NCBI GenBank assembly: GCA_963839995.1
Contig: CAWIXH010000001.1
Span: 372,001-436,000, forward strand
Direction: 5' to 3'
From: CAWIUB01 sp963839995
GTDB taxonomy: Bacteria; Actinomycetota; Actinomycetes; Mycobacteriales; Jatrophihabitantaceae
Length of the DNA stretch: 64,000 nucleotides
Position numbers and translations under genes: made by a program
In this document: in pieces, positions 18,830 through 27,745 of the stretch
How positions within the stretch are numbered: the first letter of the stretch is position 1
Layout: every line of letters begins with the position of its first letter
The notes under the pieces: model-generated
Told to the model about the DNA's origin: nothing
Seen by the model: only the letters and a program-made list of their open reading frames with translations
The model's database searches: none

Positions 18830-19906
18830 GGCCGCGTATCCCCGCTTGATCACGTCGTTGATGATGGCCAGCCGCTCGTCGAAAGGGATGAACGCGCTCT
18901 TCATGGCGTTGAGGGTCAGCCACTGCAGGTCGGCCCAACCATAACCAAATGCCTTGACCAGCAAGGACATCTCACGGCTCATCGAGGTGTTGCTCATCAA
19001 CCGGTTGTCGGTGTTGACCGTGACCCGGAACAGCAGCGACCGCAGCAGGCCGATCGGATGCTCGGCAATGGAGGTGGCCGCGCCCGTCTGCACGTTCGAC
19101 GACGGGCACATCTCCAGCGGTATCCGCTTGTCACGGACGTACCGGGCCAGCCGGCCGAGTACCGCGGTGCCGTCCGGGCGACGGGCTATGTCGTCCACGA
19201 TCCGCACACCGTGACCGAGCCGATCTGCCCCGCACCACTGGATCGCCTCCCAGATGGACGGCAGGCCGAAGGCCTCGCCGGCGTGGATCGTGAAGTGCGC
19301 GTTCTCCCGCCGGAGGTACTCGAAGGCGTCCAGGTGCCGGGTCGGCGGAAAACCCGCTTCGGCGCCGGCGATGTCGAAGCCGACCACGCCGCGGTCGCGA
19401 TAGGCCACCGCAAGCTCGGCGATCTCCCGCGATCGCGCAGCGTGCCGCATCGCGGTCACCAAGGCGCCGACCCGTATGCGATGGCCGGCCTGGGCCGCAT
19501 TCGCCTCACCGTGCCGGAACCCTTCGAGAACCGCGTCCACCACCTGCTCCAAAGACATGTTGCGCTCGGTGTGCTGCTCGGGAGCCCAGCGGATCTCGGC
19601 GTACACAACCCCGTCCGCCGCCAGGTCCTCGGCCGCTTCCCTGGCCACCCGGGCGATCCCGTCGGCCGTCTGCATCACGCCTACGGTGTGCGCGAACGTC
19701 TCGAGGTAGCGTTCCAGTGACCCGGAGCTCGACGACTCGCGAAACCATCGCGCTAGCTTGTCCGCATCCGTTGTCGGCAGAGCCTCGTAGCCGATCTGGT
19801 CGGCGAGCTCGACAACGGTCTGCGGTCGTACGCCGCCGTCCAGGTGATCGTGCAGCAGAACCTTCGGCGCGTATTGGATCGCCTCGTCGGTGAGCGCGGT
19901 CGGCAT
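18818..19906 (-). CDS. add: Adenosine deaminase
   Basis: 362-residue zinc metalloenzyme converting adenosine or deoxyadenosine to (deoxy)inosine. Metal ligands HDHLDGGV (His19, His21), the FTIHAGE motif with catalytic Glu neighbourhood, LGHGVRI, and VNTDNRLMSN are seen. The family usually has NTDDP; here the second Asp is Asn (NTDNR), a change also adjacent to the metal-binding Asp. ATG 19906 gives the expected MPTALTDEAI start before HDHLDG. Convergent overlap of 12 nt with the GH3 gene. Product inosine would feed PunA. Confidence 0.93.
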   Translation of the reverse strand: MPTALTDEAIQYAPKVLLHDHLDGGVRPQTVVELADQIGYEALPTTDADKLARWFRESSSSGSLERYLETFAHTVGVMQTADGIARVAREAAEDLAADGVVYAEIRWAPEQHTERNMSLEQVVDAVLEGFRHGEANAAQAGHRIRVGALVTAMRHAARSREIAELAVAYRDRGVVGFDIAGAEAGFPPTRHLDAFEYLRRENAHFTIHAGEAFGLPSIWEAIQWCGADRLGHGVRIVDDIARRPDGTAVLGRLARYVRDKRIPLEMCPSSNVQTGAATSIAEHPIGLLRSLLFRVTVNTDNRLMSNTSMSREMSLLVKAFGYGWADLQWLTLNAMKSAFIPFDERLAIINDVIKRGYAALAE

Positions 19907-19947
19907 GACGTGAACGCTAGTGGGTCCGCGTCCGTAGGATGCGCGCC

Positions 19948-20601
19948 ATGGATGCCCAGCCCGCGCTCGTGGCCGTGAACGGTACGGCGCAACGCAAGGC
20001 CGATCCCGATTCCTACCTGCTGCACGTGACGGTCGAGGTGCGCGGCCCGGCAGCCGCGACGGTGAACGCGCAGCTTGCCGATCGATCCGCCCAGGCCGAT
20101 TCAGCCCTCGGTGCGCTGACGTCGCCGCAGCTGACCATCGTCCGGGGGCCGCTGTCGATACGTCGCAACGTGTGGCCGCGCGACGGGGGTGGGGAGCCCG
20201 TCGTCGAGTGGCTCGCCAGCCGAGGCTTCACACTGACCGATCGCGACACGGCGCACGCGGCAGCCGTGCTCGAGACGGTCGGCAAGCTGGCCGACGAGGT
20301 CGAGGGCCTGGTGATCAACGGCCCGCACTGGCAGCTCGACGACGACAACACCGTGCACGGGGCGGTTCAGGCCGATGCCGTGCAGGCTGCAGTGGTGCGG
20401 GCGAGGCGGTACGCCGAGGCGGTGGGCGGCACGCTCGGCCGGCTGGTCCAGATCTCGGACACCGGCATTCAGGTGCACCGCACGATGGCGCTGAGTGCCA
20501 CCGCCCCTGGTGGGGGTGGGTTGGGAGCCATGGATTTCACGCCCGAGCCCGTCGAGGTGTCGGCGACCGTCGAGGGCCGGTGGGTGATCGACCTCAGCTG
20601 A
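19948..20601 (+). CDS. SIMPL-domain protein (DUF541)
   Basis: 217-residue protein of the SIMPL/DUF541 family, recognised by VAVNGTAQRKADPDSYLL at the start, the long alternating strands and the final VEVSATVEGRWVI. Members are often periplasmic or surface proteins of unclear role; no signal peptide is visible here. ATG 19948 is preferred over the one at 19939 because an AGGA site lies 8 nt upstream of it. It is divergent from add and its end overlaps deoA tail to tail by 8 nt. Confidence 0.82.
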   Translation: MDAQPALVAVNGTAQRKADPDSYLLHVTVEVRGPAAATVNAQLADRSAQADSALGALTSPQLTIVRGPLSIRRNVWPRDGGGEPVVEWLASRGFTLTDRDTAHAAAVLETVGKLADEVEGLVINGPHWQLDDDNTVHGAVQADAVQAAVVRARRYAEAVGGTLGRLVQISDTGIQVHRTMALSATAPGGGGLGAMDFTPEPVEVSATVEGRWVIDLS

Positions 20602-21871
20602 TCCGCTCGATGACCAGGGGCGTTAGCGAATACGCCTCGCCGATCTCGACAGCGCCGTGCAGCGCACTGAGCGCAGAGTCGAAGCGGGATGCGTCATCGG
20701 CGTGCAGTTCGAGCAGCGGCTGGCCCTCGCGCACCTGCTCGCCGGGCTTGGCGAACAGGACGATGCCGGCCGTCGCCGAGACAGTGTCCTCCTTGCGGGC
20801 CCGGCCCGCGCCGAGGCGCCAGGCTGCCACGCCGACCGCGTAGGCGTCCAGCTTGGTCACCACTCCGCCGGCTGGAGCGGCGACCACGTGCCGTTCGGGC
20901 GCCACCGGCAGGGGTGCGTCGACGTCGCCGCCCTGCGCGGTGATCATGCGCCGCCACACGTCCATGGCTCGTCCGTCCCGCAAGGCGTCGGCCGGATCCG
21001 TGTCGATTCCCACGGCGCCGAGCATCTCGCGTGCGAGCGTGAGCGTCAGCTCGACGACGTCGGGTGGGCCCCCGCCGGCCAGCACGTCGAGCGCCTCGGA
21101 CACTTCCAGCGCGTGGCCGGCGGTGCATCCAAGGGGCGTCGACATGTCGGTGAGCAGGGCGACCGTTCTGGTGCCGTGCGCGGCTCCGAGTTCGACCATC
21201 CGGCGGGCAAGTTCGCGAGCGGTATCGACGGTCTTCATGAACGCTCCGGTGCCGACCTTGACGTCCAGCACCAGCGCGGAGGAGCCCTCGGCGATCTTCT
21301 TGCTCATGATCGAGCTGGCGATCAGCGGGATCGCCTCGACTGTGCCCGTCACGTCGCGTAGCGCATACAGCTTGCGGTCTGCGGGGGCGAGGCCTTCTCC
21401 GGCCGCGCAGACCACCGCGCCCACGTCGCGCAGCTGAGCGAGGAACTCGGCATTGGACAGCGAGGCGCGCCAGCCCGTGATCGCCTCCAGCTTGTCGAGC
21501 GTGCCGCCAGTGTGACCGAGCCCGCGGCCGGACAGCTGCGGCACCGCAGCGCCACAGGCCGCCACGAGCGGGGCCAGCGGCAAGGTGATCTTGTCGCCGA
21601 CGCCGCCCGTGGAGTGCTTGTCGACCGTCGGTCTGTCGATGGACGAGAGGTCGAGACGCTCCCCGGACGCGATCATCGCGGCGGTCCACCGGGCCAGCTC
21701 GTCGGGCGCCATGCCGTTCAGCAGGATCGCCATGGCCAGCGCCGCCATCTGCTCGTCGGCGACCACCCCGCGGGTGTACGCGTCGATCACCCAGTCGATC
21801 TGCTCGTCCGGGATGCGCCCCCGATCGCGCTTGATGCGGATCACGTCGACCGCCACGAACGGCTCGGTCAT
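20594..21871 (-). CDS. deoA: Thymidine phosphorylase
   Basis: 425-residue pyrimidine nucleoside phosphorylase that splits thymidine or deoxyuridine with phosphate to base and deoxyribose 1-phosphate. Signature SGRGLGHTGGTLDKLEAI is perfect; phosphate-site KHSTGGVGDKI and the KKIAEG segment are present. ATG 21871 (MTEPFVAVDVIRIKRDRG) overlaps the cdd stop as ATGA. Last gene of bmpA-ATPase-permease-cdd-deoA, so uptake and phosphorolysis of pyrimidine nucleosides are co-expressed. Confidence 0.95.
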   Translation of the reverse strand: MTEPFVAVDVIRIKRDRGRIPDEQIDWVIDAYTRGVVADEQMAALAMAILLNGMAPDELARWTAAMIASGERLDLSSIDRPTVDKHSTGGVGDKITLPLAPLVAACGAAVPQLSGRGLGHTGGTLDKLEAITGWRASLSNAEFLAQLRDVGAVVCAAGEGLAPADRKLYALRDVTGTVEAIPLIASSIMSKKIAEGSSALVLDVKVGTGAFMKTVDTARELARRMVELGAAHGTRTVALLTDMSTPLGCTAGHALEVSEALDVLAGGGPPDVVELTLTLAREMLGAVGIDTDPADALRDGRAMDVWRRMITAQGGDVDAPLPVAPERHVVAAPAGGVVTKLDAYAVGVAAWRLGAGRARKEDTVSATAGIVLFAKPGEQVREGQPLLELHADDASRFDSALSALHGAVEIGEAYSLTPLVIERIS

Positions 21872-22257
21872 GCTAGATCGTCCGGGCCGAACGCCAGGGG
21901 AAGCAGGTCGGTCATCGGCCGTGGCCCCTCGGCGGTGTCGACGAGCAGGTCCGGGCCGCCGTGCTCCCACAGCAGTTGGCGGCATCGTCCGCACGGCATC
22001 AGCACCTCGCCGCGCCGATCCACGCAGGCGAACGCGACCAGCCGCCCGCCCCCTGACGCGTGCAGGGCCGACACCAGCCCGCACTCGGCGCATAGCCCCA
22101 CCCCGTAGGAGGCGTTCTCCACGTTGCACCCGACGACGGTCCGCCCGTCGTCGACCAGGGCCGCGGCACCCACCGGGAACTGCGAGTACGGCGCGTACGC
22201 GCGCCCCATCACCTCGAGTGCTGCCCGGCGCAGCGCGGGCCAATCCACCGATGTCAT
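21868..22257 (-). CDS. cdd: Cytidine deaminase
   Basis: 129-residue homotetrameric-type enzyme (cytidine to uridine). Zinc site is the three-cysteine form: CAECGLVSAL with the catalytic Glu, and PCGRCRQLL; substrate residues VENASYGVG are intact. ATG 22257 starts 4 nt after the permease stop; an earlier ATG 18 nt upstream would overlap the permease. Fourth gene in the nucleoside uptake operon, supplying uridine or deoxyuridine to the phosphorylase deoA. Confidence 0.94.
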   Translation of the reverse strand: MTSVDWPALRRAALEVMGRAYAPYSQFPVGAAALVDDGRTVVGCNVENASYGVGLCAECGLVSALHASGGGRLVAFACVDRRGEVLMPCGRCRQLLWEHGGPDLLVDTAEGPRPMTDLLPLAFGPDDLA

Positions 22258-22261
22258 GCCG

Positions 22262-24757
22262 CTATCCCACCGCATAGGGCTGACCGTCGGCGGCAGGCGC
22301 TCGCACCCGGCCGACGAAGCCGGCGACTGCGAACAGCGTGGCGATGTACGGCAGAGTGAGCAGCAGGTTCGAGTCGATCGGCGTGCCGGCCAGCGAGAGC
22401 AGGCTCTGCAATTGGTCCGCGAAGCCGAAGATCAGCGCCGCACCCACCGCGCCGATCGGCGTCCAACGACCGAAAATCACACAGGCCAAGGCGATGAAAC
22501 CCTTGCCGTTGGACATGTTCAGCTGGAACGTGCCGGCCACCCCAGATCCGATCACCAGAAAGGCACCGCCGAGTCCGGCGATCACGCCGCCGATGAGCAG
22601 CGCGCGCCACCGCGTGCCCGGCACGTGGATGCCGACCGTGTCGGCGGCGCGAGGGTGCTCGCCCACGGACCGCAGTCGCAAGCCCCAGCGGGTACGGAAC
22701 AGGCCGAACGTGATCGCCGCGACAATCACGTAGGTCGCGTAGAGAAAGATCGTGCCGTGGAACAGCACCGGCCCGATGAGCGGAATGTCGCCGAGGCCCG
22801 GCACGTTCCACACCTTGAAGTAGCCGGGGTTGTTGAACTGGTCGGGGTGCGGAGTCATCATCACGATGAACAGGAAGCTCGTCAGGCCCAGCGCGAAGAC
22901 GTTCAGCACCACGCCGATGATCACCTGGTCGACGAGGTACTTGATCGCCATGACGGCGAGGATCGCGGCAAGCAGGGCACCCGCGAACGCCCCCGCCAGT
23001 AGCCCTACCCAGATGCTTCCCGAGATCGTCGCGAGGAAGGCAGCCAAGAACGCGCCGAGCAGCAACTGACCCTCGATCGCAACGTTGACCACGCCGGAGC
23101 GTTCGCCGATGACACCCGCCATCCCTCCCCAGATAAGGGGAATCGCCGCCGGGAAGAGGGCGCCCTGCAGTAGCGACACAACGTTCAGGCTGTTGCCCGT
23201 GCCCGCAATCGACCAGACGATGAACGACACGACCACGCCAAAGATCGCTAACGCGGCACACCAGCGCGCTACGAGCCGGCGAGTCAGGCGCAATACCCCG
23301 GCGAGAATCACCAACACCGACATGACGATCACCATGTTGCGCGCGGTGAAGGTCCAACTGCCGACGTCGACCTTCGCCCCTGGCAGCGAGAACTGCAGCG
23401 TGGCCTGTTGTTTCGACCGCACACCAAGTCCGAATAGCCACAGGTTCACCAGGCCAGCCACGATCTCGAGGACACCCGCGGTGACATGGCGCGGCACGCG
23501 GACCTGACGCACGGCCGACACCGTGACCGCGAGGTTGGTCGCCGCGCCGGTCAGCGCACCCTGAGCCCGGCCGTGCAGCCGGAACATCGACCGCACCAGG
23601 GCAGGTGCGGCAATCAAAATGATGATCAGCGCCTGGATCACCGTGACGATGTCGATCGGAACCGACGTTTGCGTCTGCATCGCCGTTCCGCCCTGACGCA
23701 GGGCGCCCAGCAGCAGGCCGGCGAACACCGTCCCCCACGGCGAAGTACGCCCGAGCAATGCGACGGTGATGGCGTCGAAGCCGACGTTGGAGTCGATGTT
23801 CGGTGTCACCTGGTAGGACGTCGCACCGCCGATGGACAACAACGTTCCGGCCAGGCCGGCAAGTCCGCCGGCGACCGCCATCGCCAGCATGGTCACCGCG
23901 GATACGCTCATCCCGGCTGTGCGCGCCGCGGAGGGGTTACCGCCGACCGCCCGCAGCCGAAAGCCGATCGTGCTGCGACTCATGATCCACCAGACGGTCG
24001 TAGCCGCGGCAAGCGCGAGCACGATGCCGAGGTCGATCTGCAGCGTGTGACCGAACAGGTGTGGCAATCGCGCCGTGCCGTGGATGATCTTGCTGCCCTG
24101 TGCACCGGGACCTTGGATGATGCCGCTGACGGTGAGGAGGTACTTCAACACGTACAGCGCGACGTAGTTGAGCATGATCGTGGTGATCACTTCGTGCGCG
24201 CCGGTGCGCGCCTTGAGCCAGCCGGCGATGAATCCCCAGATCGCACCGGCGGTGATGCCGGCCACAACGGCCACCACGAGGTGAATCACCGGCGGCAGCG
24301 ACCACGCGAACCCGACGTAGCCCGACGCCATCGCCCCGGCGATGACCTGCCCCTGGGCGCCGATGTTGAACAGGCCGGCCCGGAACGCCATAGATATCCC
24401 CAGGGCCGCGCAGATCAACGGCGCTGCCTTGTAGATCGTGCCGGTGATTGGACCCCAGATGCCTGCGGTCGTGCGGTCGTTGTTGAAGTTGTAGACCGAG
24501 CCCTGGAACAAGGCCCTATACGCGTCGCGGACGGTGTACCACGAGTCCTTGAAGAAGTCGCTCGGCGAGGTGAAGAAGAAGCCGAGGTCCTTCCGCACCG
24601 TCTCGTCAGAGAAGATCATCAGCAGTCCGCCGAGGACGAGCGCGATCACGATCGCCAGGACCGTCACGAGCCACGCGTCACTGCGTGCTGGCCGTCCTTG
24701 CTGCTCCGGGACGTCAGCCGGAGCTTCGGTGACCGGCTCGGTGCCCGTCGTCGTCAC
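22262..24757 (-). CDS. Fused two-subunit nucleoside ABC transporter permease
   Basis: 831-residue integral membrane protein that joins both permeases of a BmpA-type nucleoside importer, normally two genes (NupP and NupQ type, about 350-430 residues each). Residues about 1-390 carry the first permease with FRAGLFNIGAQGQ and GAHEVITTIMLNYVALY; after a Gly/Ala/Arg linker near 391-425 the second begins with its own membrane segments and has ERSGVVNVAIEGQLLLGAF and YLVDQVIIGVVLN. Each half contains one EAA-like coupling region. The reading frame is continuous with no decayed stop visible. GTG 24757 overlaps the ATPase stop as GTGA. Confidence 0.92.
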   Translation of the reverse strand: MTTTGTEPVTEAPADVPEQQGRPARSDAWLVTVLAIVIALVLGGLLMIFSDETVRKDLGFFFTSPSDFFKDSWYTVRDAYRALFQGSVYNFNNDRTTAGIWGPITGTIYKAAPLICAALGISMAFRAGLFNIGAQGQVIAGAMASGYVGFAWSLPPVIHLVVAVVAGITAGAIWGFIAGWLKARTGAHEVITTIMLNYVALYVLKYLLTVSGIIQGPGAQGSKIIHGTARLPHLFGHTLQIDLGIVLALAAATTVWWIMSRSTIGFRLRAVGGNPSAARTAGMSVSAVTMLAMAVAGGLAGLAGTLLSIGGATSYQVTPNIDSNVGFDAITVALLGRTSPWGTVFAGLLLGALRQGGTAMQTQTSVPIDIVTVIQALIIILIAAPALVRSMFRLHGRAQGALTGAATNLAVTVSAVRQVRVPRHVTAGVLEIVAGLVNLWLFGLGVRSKQQATLQFSLPGAKVDVGSWTFTARNMVIVMSVLVILAGVLRLTRRLVARWCAALAIFGVVVSFIVWSIAGTGNSLNVVSLLQGALFPAAIPLIWGGMAGVIGERSGVVNVAIEGQLLLGAFLAAFLATISGSIWVGLLAGAFAGALLAAILAVMAIKYLVDQVIIGVVLNVFALGLTSFLFIVMMTPHPDQFNNPGYFKVWNVPGLGDIPLIGPVLFHGTIFLYATYVIVAAITFGLFRTRWGLRLRSVGEHPRAADTVGIHVPGTRWRALLIGGVIAGLGGAFLVIGSGVAGTFQLNMSNGKGFIALACVIFGRWTPIGAVGAALIFGFADQLQSLLSLAGTPIDSNLLLTLPYIATLFAVAGFVGRVRAPAADGQPYAVG

Positions 24758-26328
24758 TCGTCGGCCTCCTGCTCCTCGACCGCCGTCAGCTGGGTGGGGT
24801 GCGCCTCCGCCTCGACCTGAGCCACCTCCGGCGGAACGCCGGCCATCATCAGGCCGACCTCGTCGCGTGAGGCCCCCGCGGGCAGGACGCCGATGATCGC
24901 TCCGCGGTACATGACCGCGATCCGGTCGGCGAGTGCGAGCACCTCGTCAAGCTCGGTCGACACGATGAGCACCGGGGTGCCACGGTCACGTTCGGCGATG
25001 AGCCTGCGGTGGATGAACTCCTGCGCGCCGACGTCCACGCCGCGCGTCGGCTGGGATCCGACGAACAGCCGCAGCGGCCGGGACATTTCCCGGGCCAGGA
25101 CGAGCTTCTGCTGGTTGCCACCGGAGAGGTTGCCCGCGGGGGTCGAGATCGACGGGGTGCGAACGTCGAACTCGGCGACCCGATGCTCAGCGTTGCGGCG
25201 GATCTCGCCCAGCCGCAGGCTGGGCCCGCGCGCGAACTCGTCGCGGTCGTAGAGGTCGAGCACCAGGTTCTCGGCCACTGACAGCGCGCCGACCAACCCG
25301 TCGTGCTGACGGTCCTCCGGCACGTAGCCCACGCCGTCGCCCAAGATCGCGTGCGGCGACCGCCCGACGAGCGGCTTGCCGTACAACAGCACGTCGCCTG
25401 CCTCGGGTGGGCGTAGGCCGAGCAGCGTCTCGACGAGTTCCTCCTGCCCGTTGCCCTGTACTCCCGCGATCGCGACGATCTCGGCAGCATGGACGTCGAG
25501 GCTCACCCCGTTGACGGTCACCTGCCCGCGATCGTCGCGGACCACCAGGTCGCTGATCGACAGCGCCACCTCGCGCGGCGTGGCCAGCTCCTTGTCGACG
25601 ATCAGCGCGACGTCGCGGCCGACCATCATCCCGGCGAGTTCGGCCTCGGAGGCGGTTGGGGGGGCCTCCCCCACGACCTTGCCGCGGCGGATCACGGTGA
25701 TCCGGTCGGCAACCGCCTTCACCTCGCGCAGCTTGTGCGTGATGAACACGATGGAGGTGCCGCCCGCGCGAAGGTCCCGCATGACGCGGATCAGGTCGTC
25801 GATCTCCTGCGGGGTCAGGACCGCGGTCGGCTCGTCCAGGATGAGGACGCCGGCGTCGCGCACGAGCGCCTTGAGGATCTCGACACGTTGCTGCACGCCT
25901 ACCGGCAAGTCGCCGACGAGCGCGCCAGGGTCGACGTCCAATCCGTAGCGTTCGGACAGCTCACGCACCTTGGCCGCGGCGGTGCGGTGCGAAAGCCTCC
26001 CGAACGGGCCCGTCGTCGGCTCGTCCCCGAGCATGACGTTCTCGGCCACCGAGAACACCGGGATGAGCATGAAGTGCTGGTGCACCATGCCGATGCGCGC
26101 GGCGATCGCGTCACCCGGTCCGCGGAATCGCCGCGGGGTTGCGTCGATGAGGATCTCGCCCTCGTCGGGATGGTAGAGCCCGTAGAGGACGTTCATCAGC
26201 GTGCTCTTGCCGGCCCCATTCTCGCCCAGCAGCGCGTGGATCTCACCCGGTTCGACGGTCAGGTCGATCGAATCGTTCGCCACCAGCGAGCCGAAACGCT
26301 TCGTGATGCCCCGTAGCTCGAGCCTCAT
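24754..26328 (-). CDS. Nucleoside ABC transporter ATPase (double NBD)
   Basis: 524-residue protein with two nucleotide-binding domains, as in NupO/YufO. NBD1: Walker A GENGAGKST (35-43), signature region GVQQRVEILKAL, Walker B ILILDEPTAVL. NBD2 (from about 265) has a degenerate Walker A, GVQGNGQEELVE, but a good signature LSGGNQQKLVLARE; asymmetric sites are typical for this subfamily. Couples ATP hydrolysis to the fused permease. It follows bmpA by 115 nt that contain a strong hairpin. Confidence 0.94.
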   Translation of the reverse strand: MRLELRGITKRFGSLVANDSIDLTVEPGEIHALLGENGAGKSTLMNVLYGLYHPDEGEILIDATPRRFRGPGDAIAARIGMVHQHFMLIPVFSVAENVMLGDEPTTGPFGRLSHRTAAAKVRELSERYGLDVDPGALVGDLPVGVQQRVEILKALVRDAGVLILDEPTAVLTPQEIDDLIRVMRDLRAGGTSIVFITHKLREVKAVADRITVIRRGKVVGEAPPTASEAELAGMMVGRDVALIVDKELATPREVALSISDLVVRDDRGQVTVNGVSLDVHAAEIVAIAGVQGNGQEELVETLLGLRPPEAGDVLLYGKPLVGRSPHAILGDGVGYVPEDRQHDGLVGALSVAENLVLDLYDRDEFARGPSLRLGEIRRNAEHRVAEFDVRTPSISTPAGNLSGGNQQKLVLAREMSRPLRLFVGSQPTRGVDVGAQEFIHRRLIAERDRGTPVLIVSTELDEVLALADRIAVMYRGAIIGVLPAGASRDEVGLMMAGVPPEVAQVEAEAHPTQLTAVEEQEADE

Positions 26329-26388
26329 ACCTGCACAACCCCCTGGGTGGCGCCTGGGCGCCGCACGCGAGCCGGGCGACGCAGGGTT

Positions 26389-26430
26389 GCGGAACGCTGC
26401 GCCGGTCAGTCAACCAGCGCAGCGTTCCGC
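26389..26430 (-). promoter_or_regulatory. Intra-operon hairpin between bmpA and the ATPase gene
   Basis: Perfect 14-bp arms GCGGAACGCTGCGC (26389-26402) and GCGCAGCGTTCCGC (26417-26430), loop 14 nt, just after the bmpA stop. No T-run follows. In binding-protein operons such hairpins often stabilise the upstream message or limit read-through, giving excess binding protein over transporter. Confidence 0.55.
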
Positions 26431-26443
26431 GGGGTAGTGCTCG

Positions 26444-27559
26444 TCAGCCACCGGCCTTCGGTTGGGACGGTGAGGTGATCTTGATCTTGCCCGAGATGAT
26501 GTCCTGCTTGATGCTGTCGAGCTTGGATTTCACGTCCGCCGGGACCTTCGAGTCGAAGTCGTGGAACGGAGCAAGACCCGTGCCGCCGTTGGAAAGGTCG
26601 CCGATGTAGTCCTTCGCGGACAAGCTGCCCGTGGCCGCGCCCTCGACCGCCTTGGTGACCGAGTCGGCGATGCCCTTGACCACAGACGTAAGGAACACGC
26701 TGCAGTACTGCGAAGCCGAGATGCAGCCGTCCGTGTCGACCCACATGACGACGGCCTTGCCGCCGGACGCCTTCGCCGCCGCAGCACTGCCCAGCCCGGT
26801 GCCACCGGCAACCGGGAAGATCACGTCAGCGTTCTGCGAAATGAAGTTGGTCGCCAGTGTCTGACCCTTGGTCTGGTCGGTGAACGAGCCCGCGAAGCTG
26901 CCGTTCTGTGCCTTCTCGTCCCAGCCGAGCACCTTGACGTTCTTGCCGTTTTGCTGGTTGTAGTAGTTGACGCCCTCCTGGAAGCCGTCCATGTAGATGG
27001 TCACGGGCGGGATCTTCAGGCCACCGTAGGTGGCGACGACGCCGGTCTTGGAATACGCCGCTGCCAAGTAACCACCCAGGAAGCCGCCCTGCGCAGTGTT
27101 GTACTGCAAGCCCTGCATGTTCTTGCCATTGCCGGCCGCGTCGACCTCGGCGAAGTCCTGGCTGGCGTTGGCCTTCGCGGCGTTCCCGGTAGCAGTCGCC
27201 ATCAGTCCACCGACCGTGACGATCAGGTTGCACTTCTCGCCGATGAGCGAGGTGATGTTGGGCACGTAGTCGGTCTCGGCCTTGGACTGGACGTACTTGA
27301 CCGTCGCCTTACCGTCCGATTGTGCCTTCTGCATGCCTTGCCACGCCGAGGCGTTGAAGGACTTGTCATCGATGCCGCCTGTGTCGGTGACCATGCACGC
27401 CTTGTAGGCGGCCGCAGCCGCGCTCGACGCGGCCGATGACGCGCCTGCCGCCACGCTGGACGCAGCGCCGCCGCCTGAACTCTTGCTGCCGCAACCCGCG
27501 AGCACCAACGCCCCCGCGGCGACAGCGGCTGCCATCACCACACCGTAGGAACGACGCAA
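26444..27559 (-). CDS. BmpA/NupN-type nucleoside-binding lipoprotein
   Basis: Extracytoplasmic solute-binding lipoprotein, 371 residues from the TTG at 27559. The signal peptide ends in the lipobox VLAGC, followed by a Ser/Ala/Gly spacer. The BMP family domain is seen in MVTDTGGIDDKSFNASAWQG, the family hallmark, and in FPVAGGTGLGSAAAAK. TTG 27559 has GGGAGAGG 8 nt upstream; GTG 27568 is an alternative. First gene of the uptake operon, directly upstream of the hairpin, ATPase and fused permease. BMP-family proteins bind purine or pyrimidine nucleosides; specificity cannot be read here. Confidence 0.92.
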   Translation of the reverse strand: MRRSYGVVMAAAVAAGALVLAGCGSKSSGGGAASSVAAGASSAASSAAAAAYKACMVTDTGGIDDKSFNASAWQGMQKAQSDGKATVKYVQSKAETDYVPNITSLIGEKCNLIVTVGGLMATATGNAAKANASQDFAEVDAAGNGKNMQGLQYNTAQGGFLGGYLAAAYSKTGVVATYGGLKIPPVTIYMDGFQEGVNYYNQQNGKNVKVLGWDEKAQNGSFAGSFTDQTKGQTLATNFISQNADVIFPVAGGTGLGSAAAAKASGGKAVVMWVDTDGCISASQYCSVFLTSVVKGIADSVTKAVEGAATGSLSAKDYIGDLSNGGTGLAPFHDFDSKVPADVKSKLDSIKQDIISGKIKITSPSQPKAGG

Positions 27560-27652
27560 TGCGACCACCTCTCCCGTTCGCTCGGTAAACCAGCGCCACA
27601 TCCGGACGTCGGCCACGTGCTGACACGCTATCGGCTGGACGTGCCGACTGTG

Positions 27653-27676
27653 CAGGTGATCTGGTGTCGTCACCTG
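27653..27676. promoter_or_regulatory. Inverted repeat upstream of bmpA, possible operator
   Basis: CAGGTGA (27653-27659) and TCACCTG (27670-27676), 10-nt spacer, about 94 nt upstream of the bmpA start. Dimension and position would suit a dimeric regulator of the nucleoside operon. No regulator gene adjoins it, so this is only a candidate. Confidence 0.3.
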
Positions 27677-27699
27677 ATCGTTGCCGTTCCGGCCACGGC

Positions 27700-27745
27700 A
27701 TCGTGATACTCAGCGTGCGCTATGCCGCACGCCCAGTATCACGAT
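27700..27745. repeat. Palindromic repeat, copy 1 (ATCGTGATACT type)
   Basis: Arms ATCGTGATACT (27700-27710) and AGTATCACGAT (27735-27745); inner arms AGCGTGCG and CGCACGC also pair. A second copy with the same outer arm is at 28219-28267. It overlaps the 3' end of the broken DUF559 gene, supplying its last codons. Confidence 0.7.
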
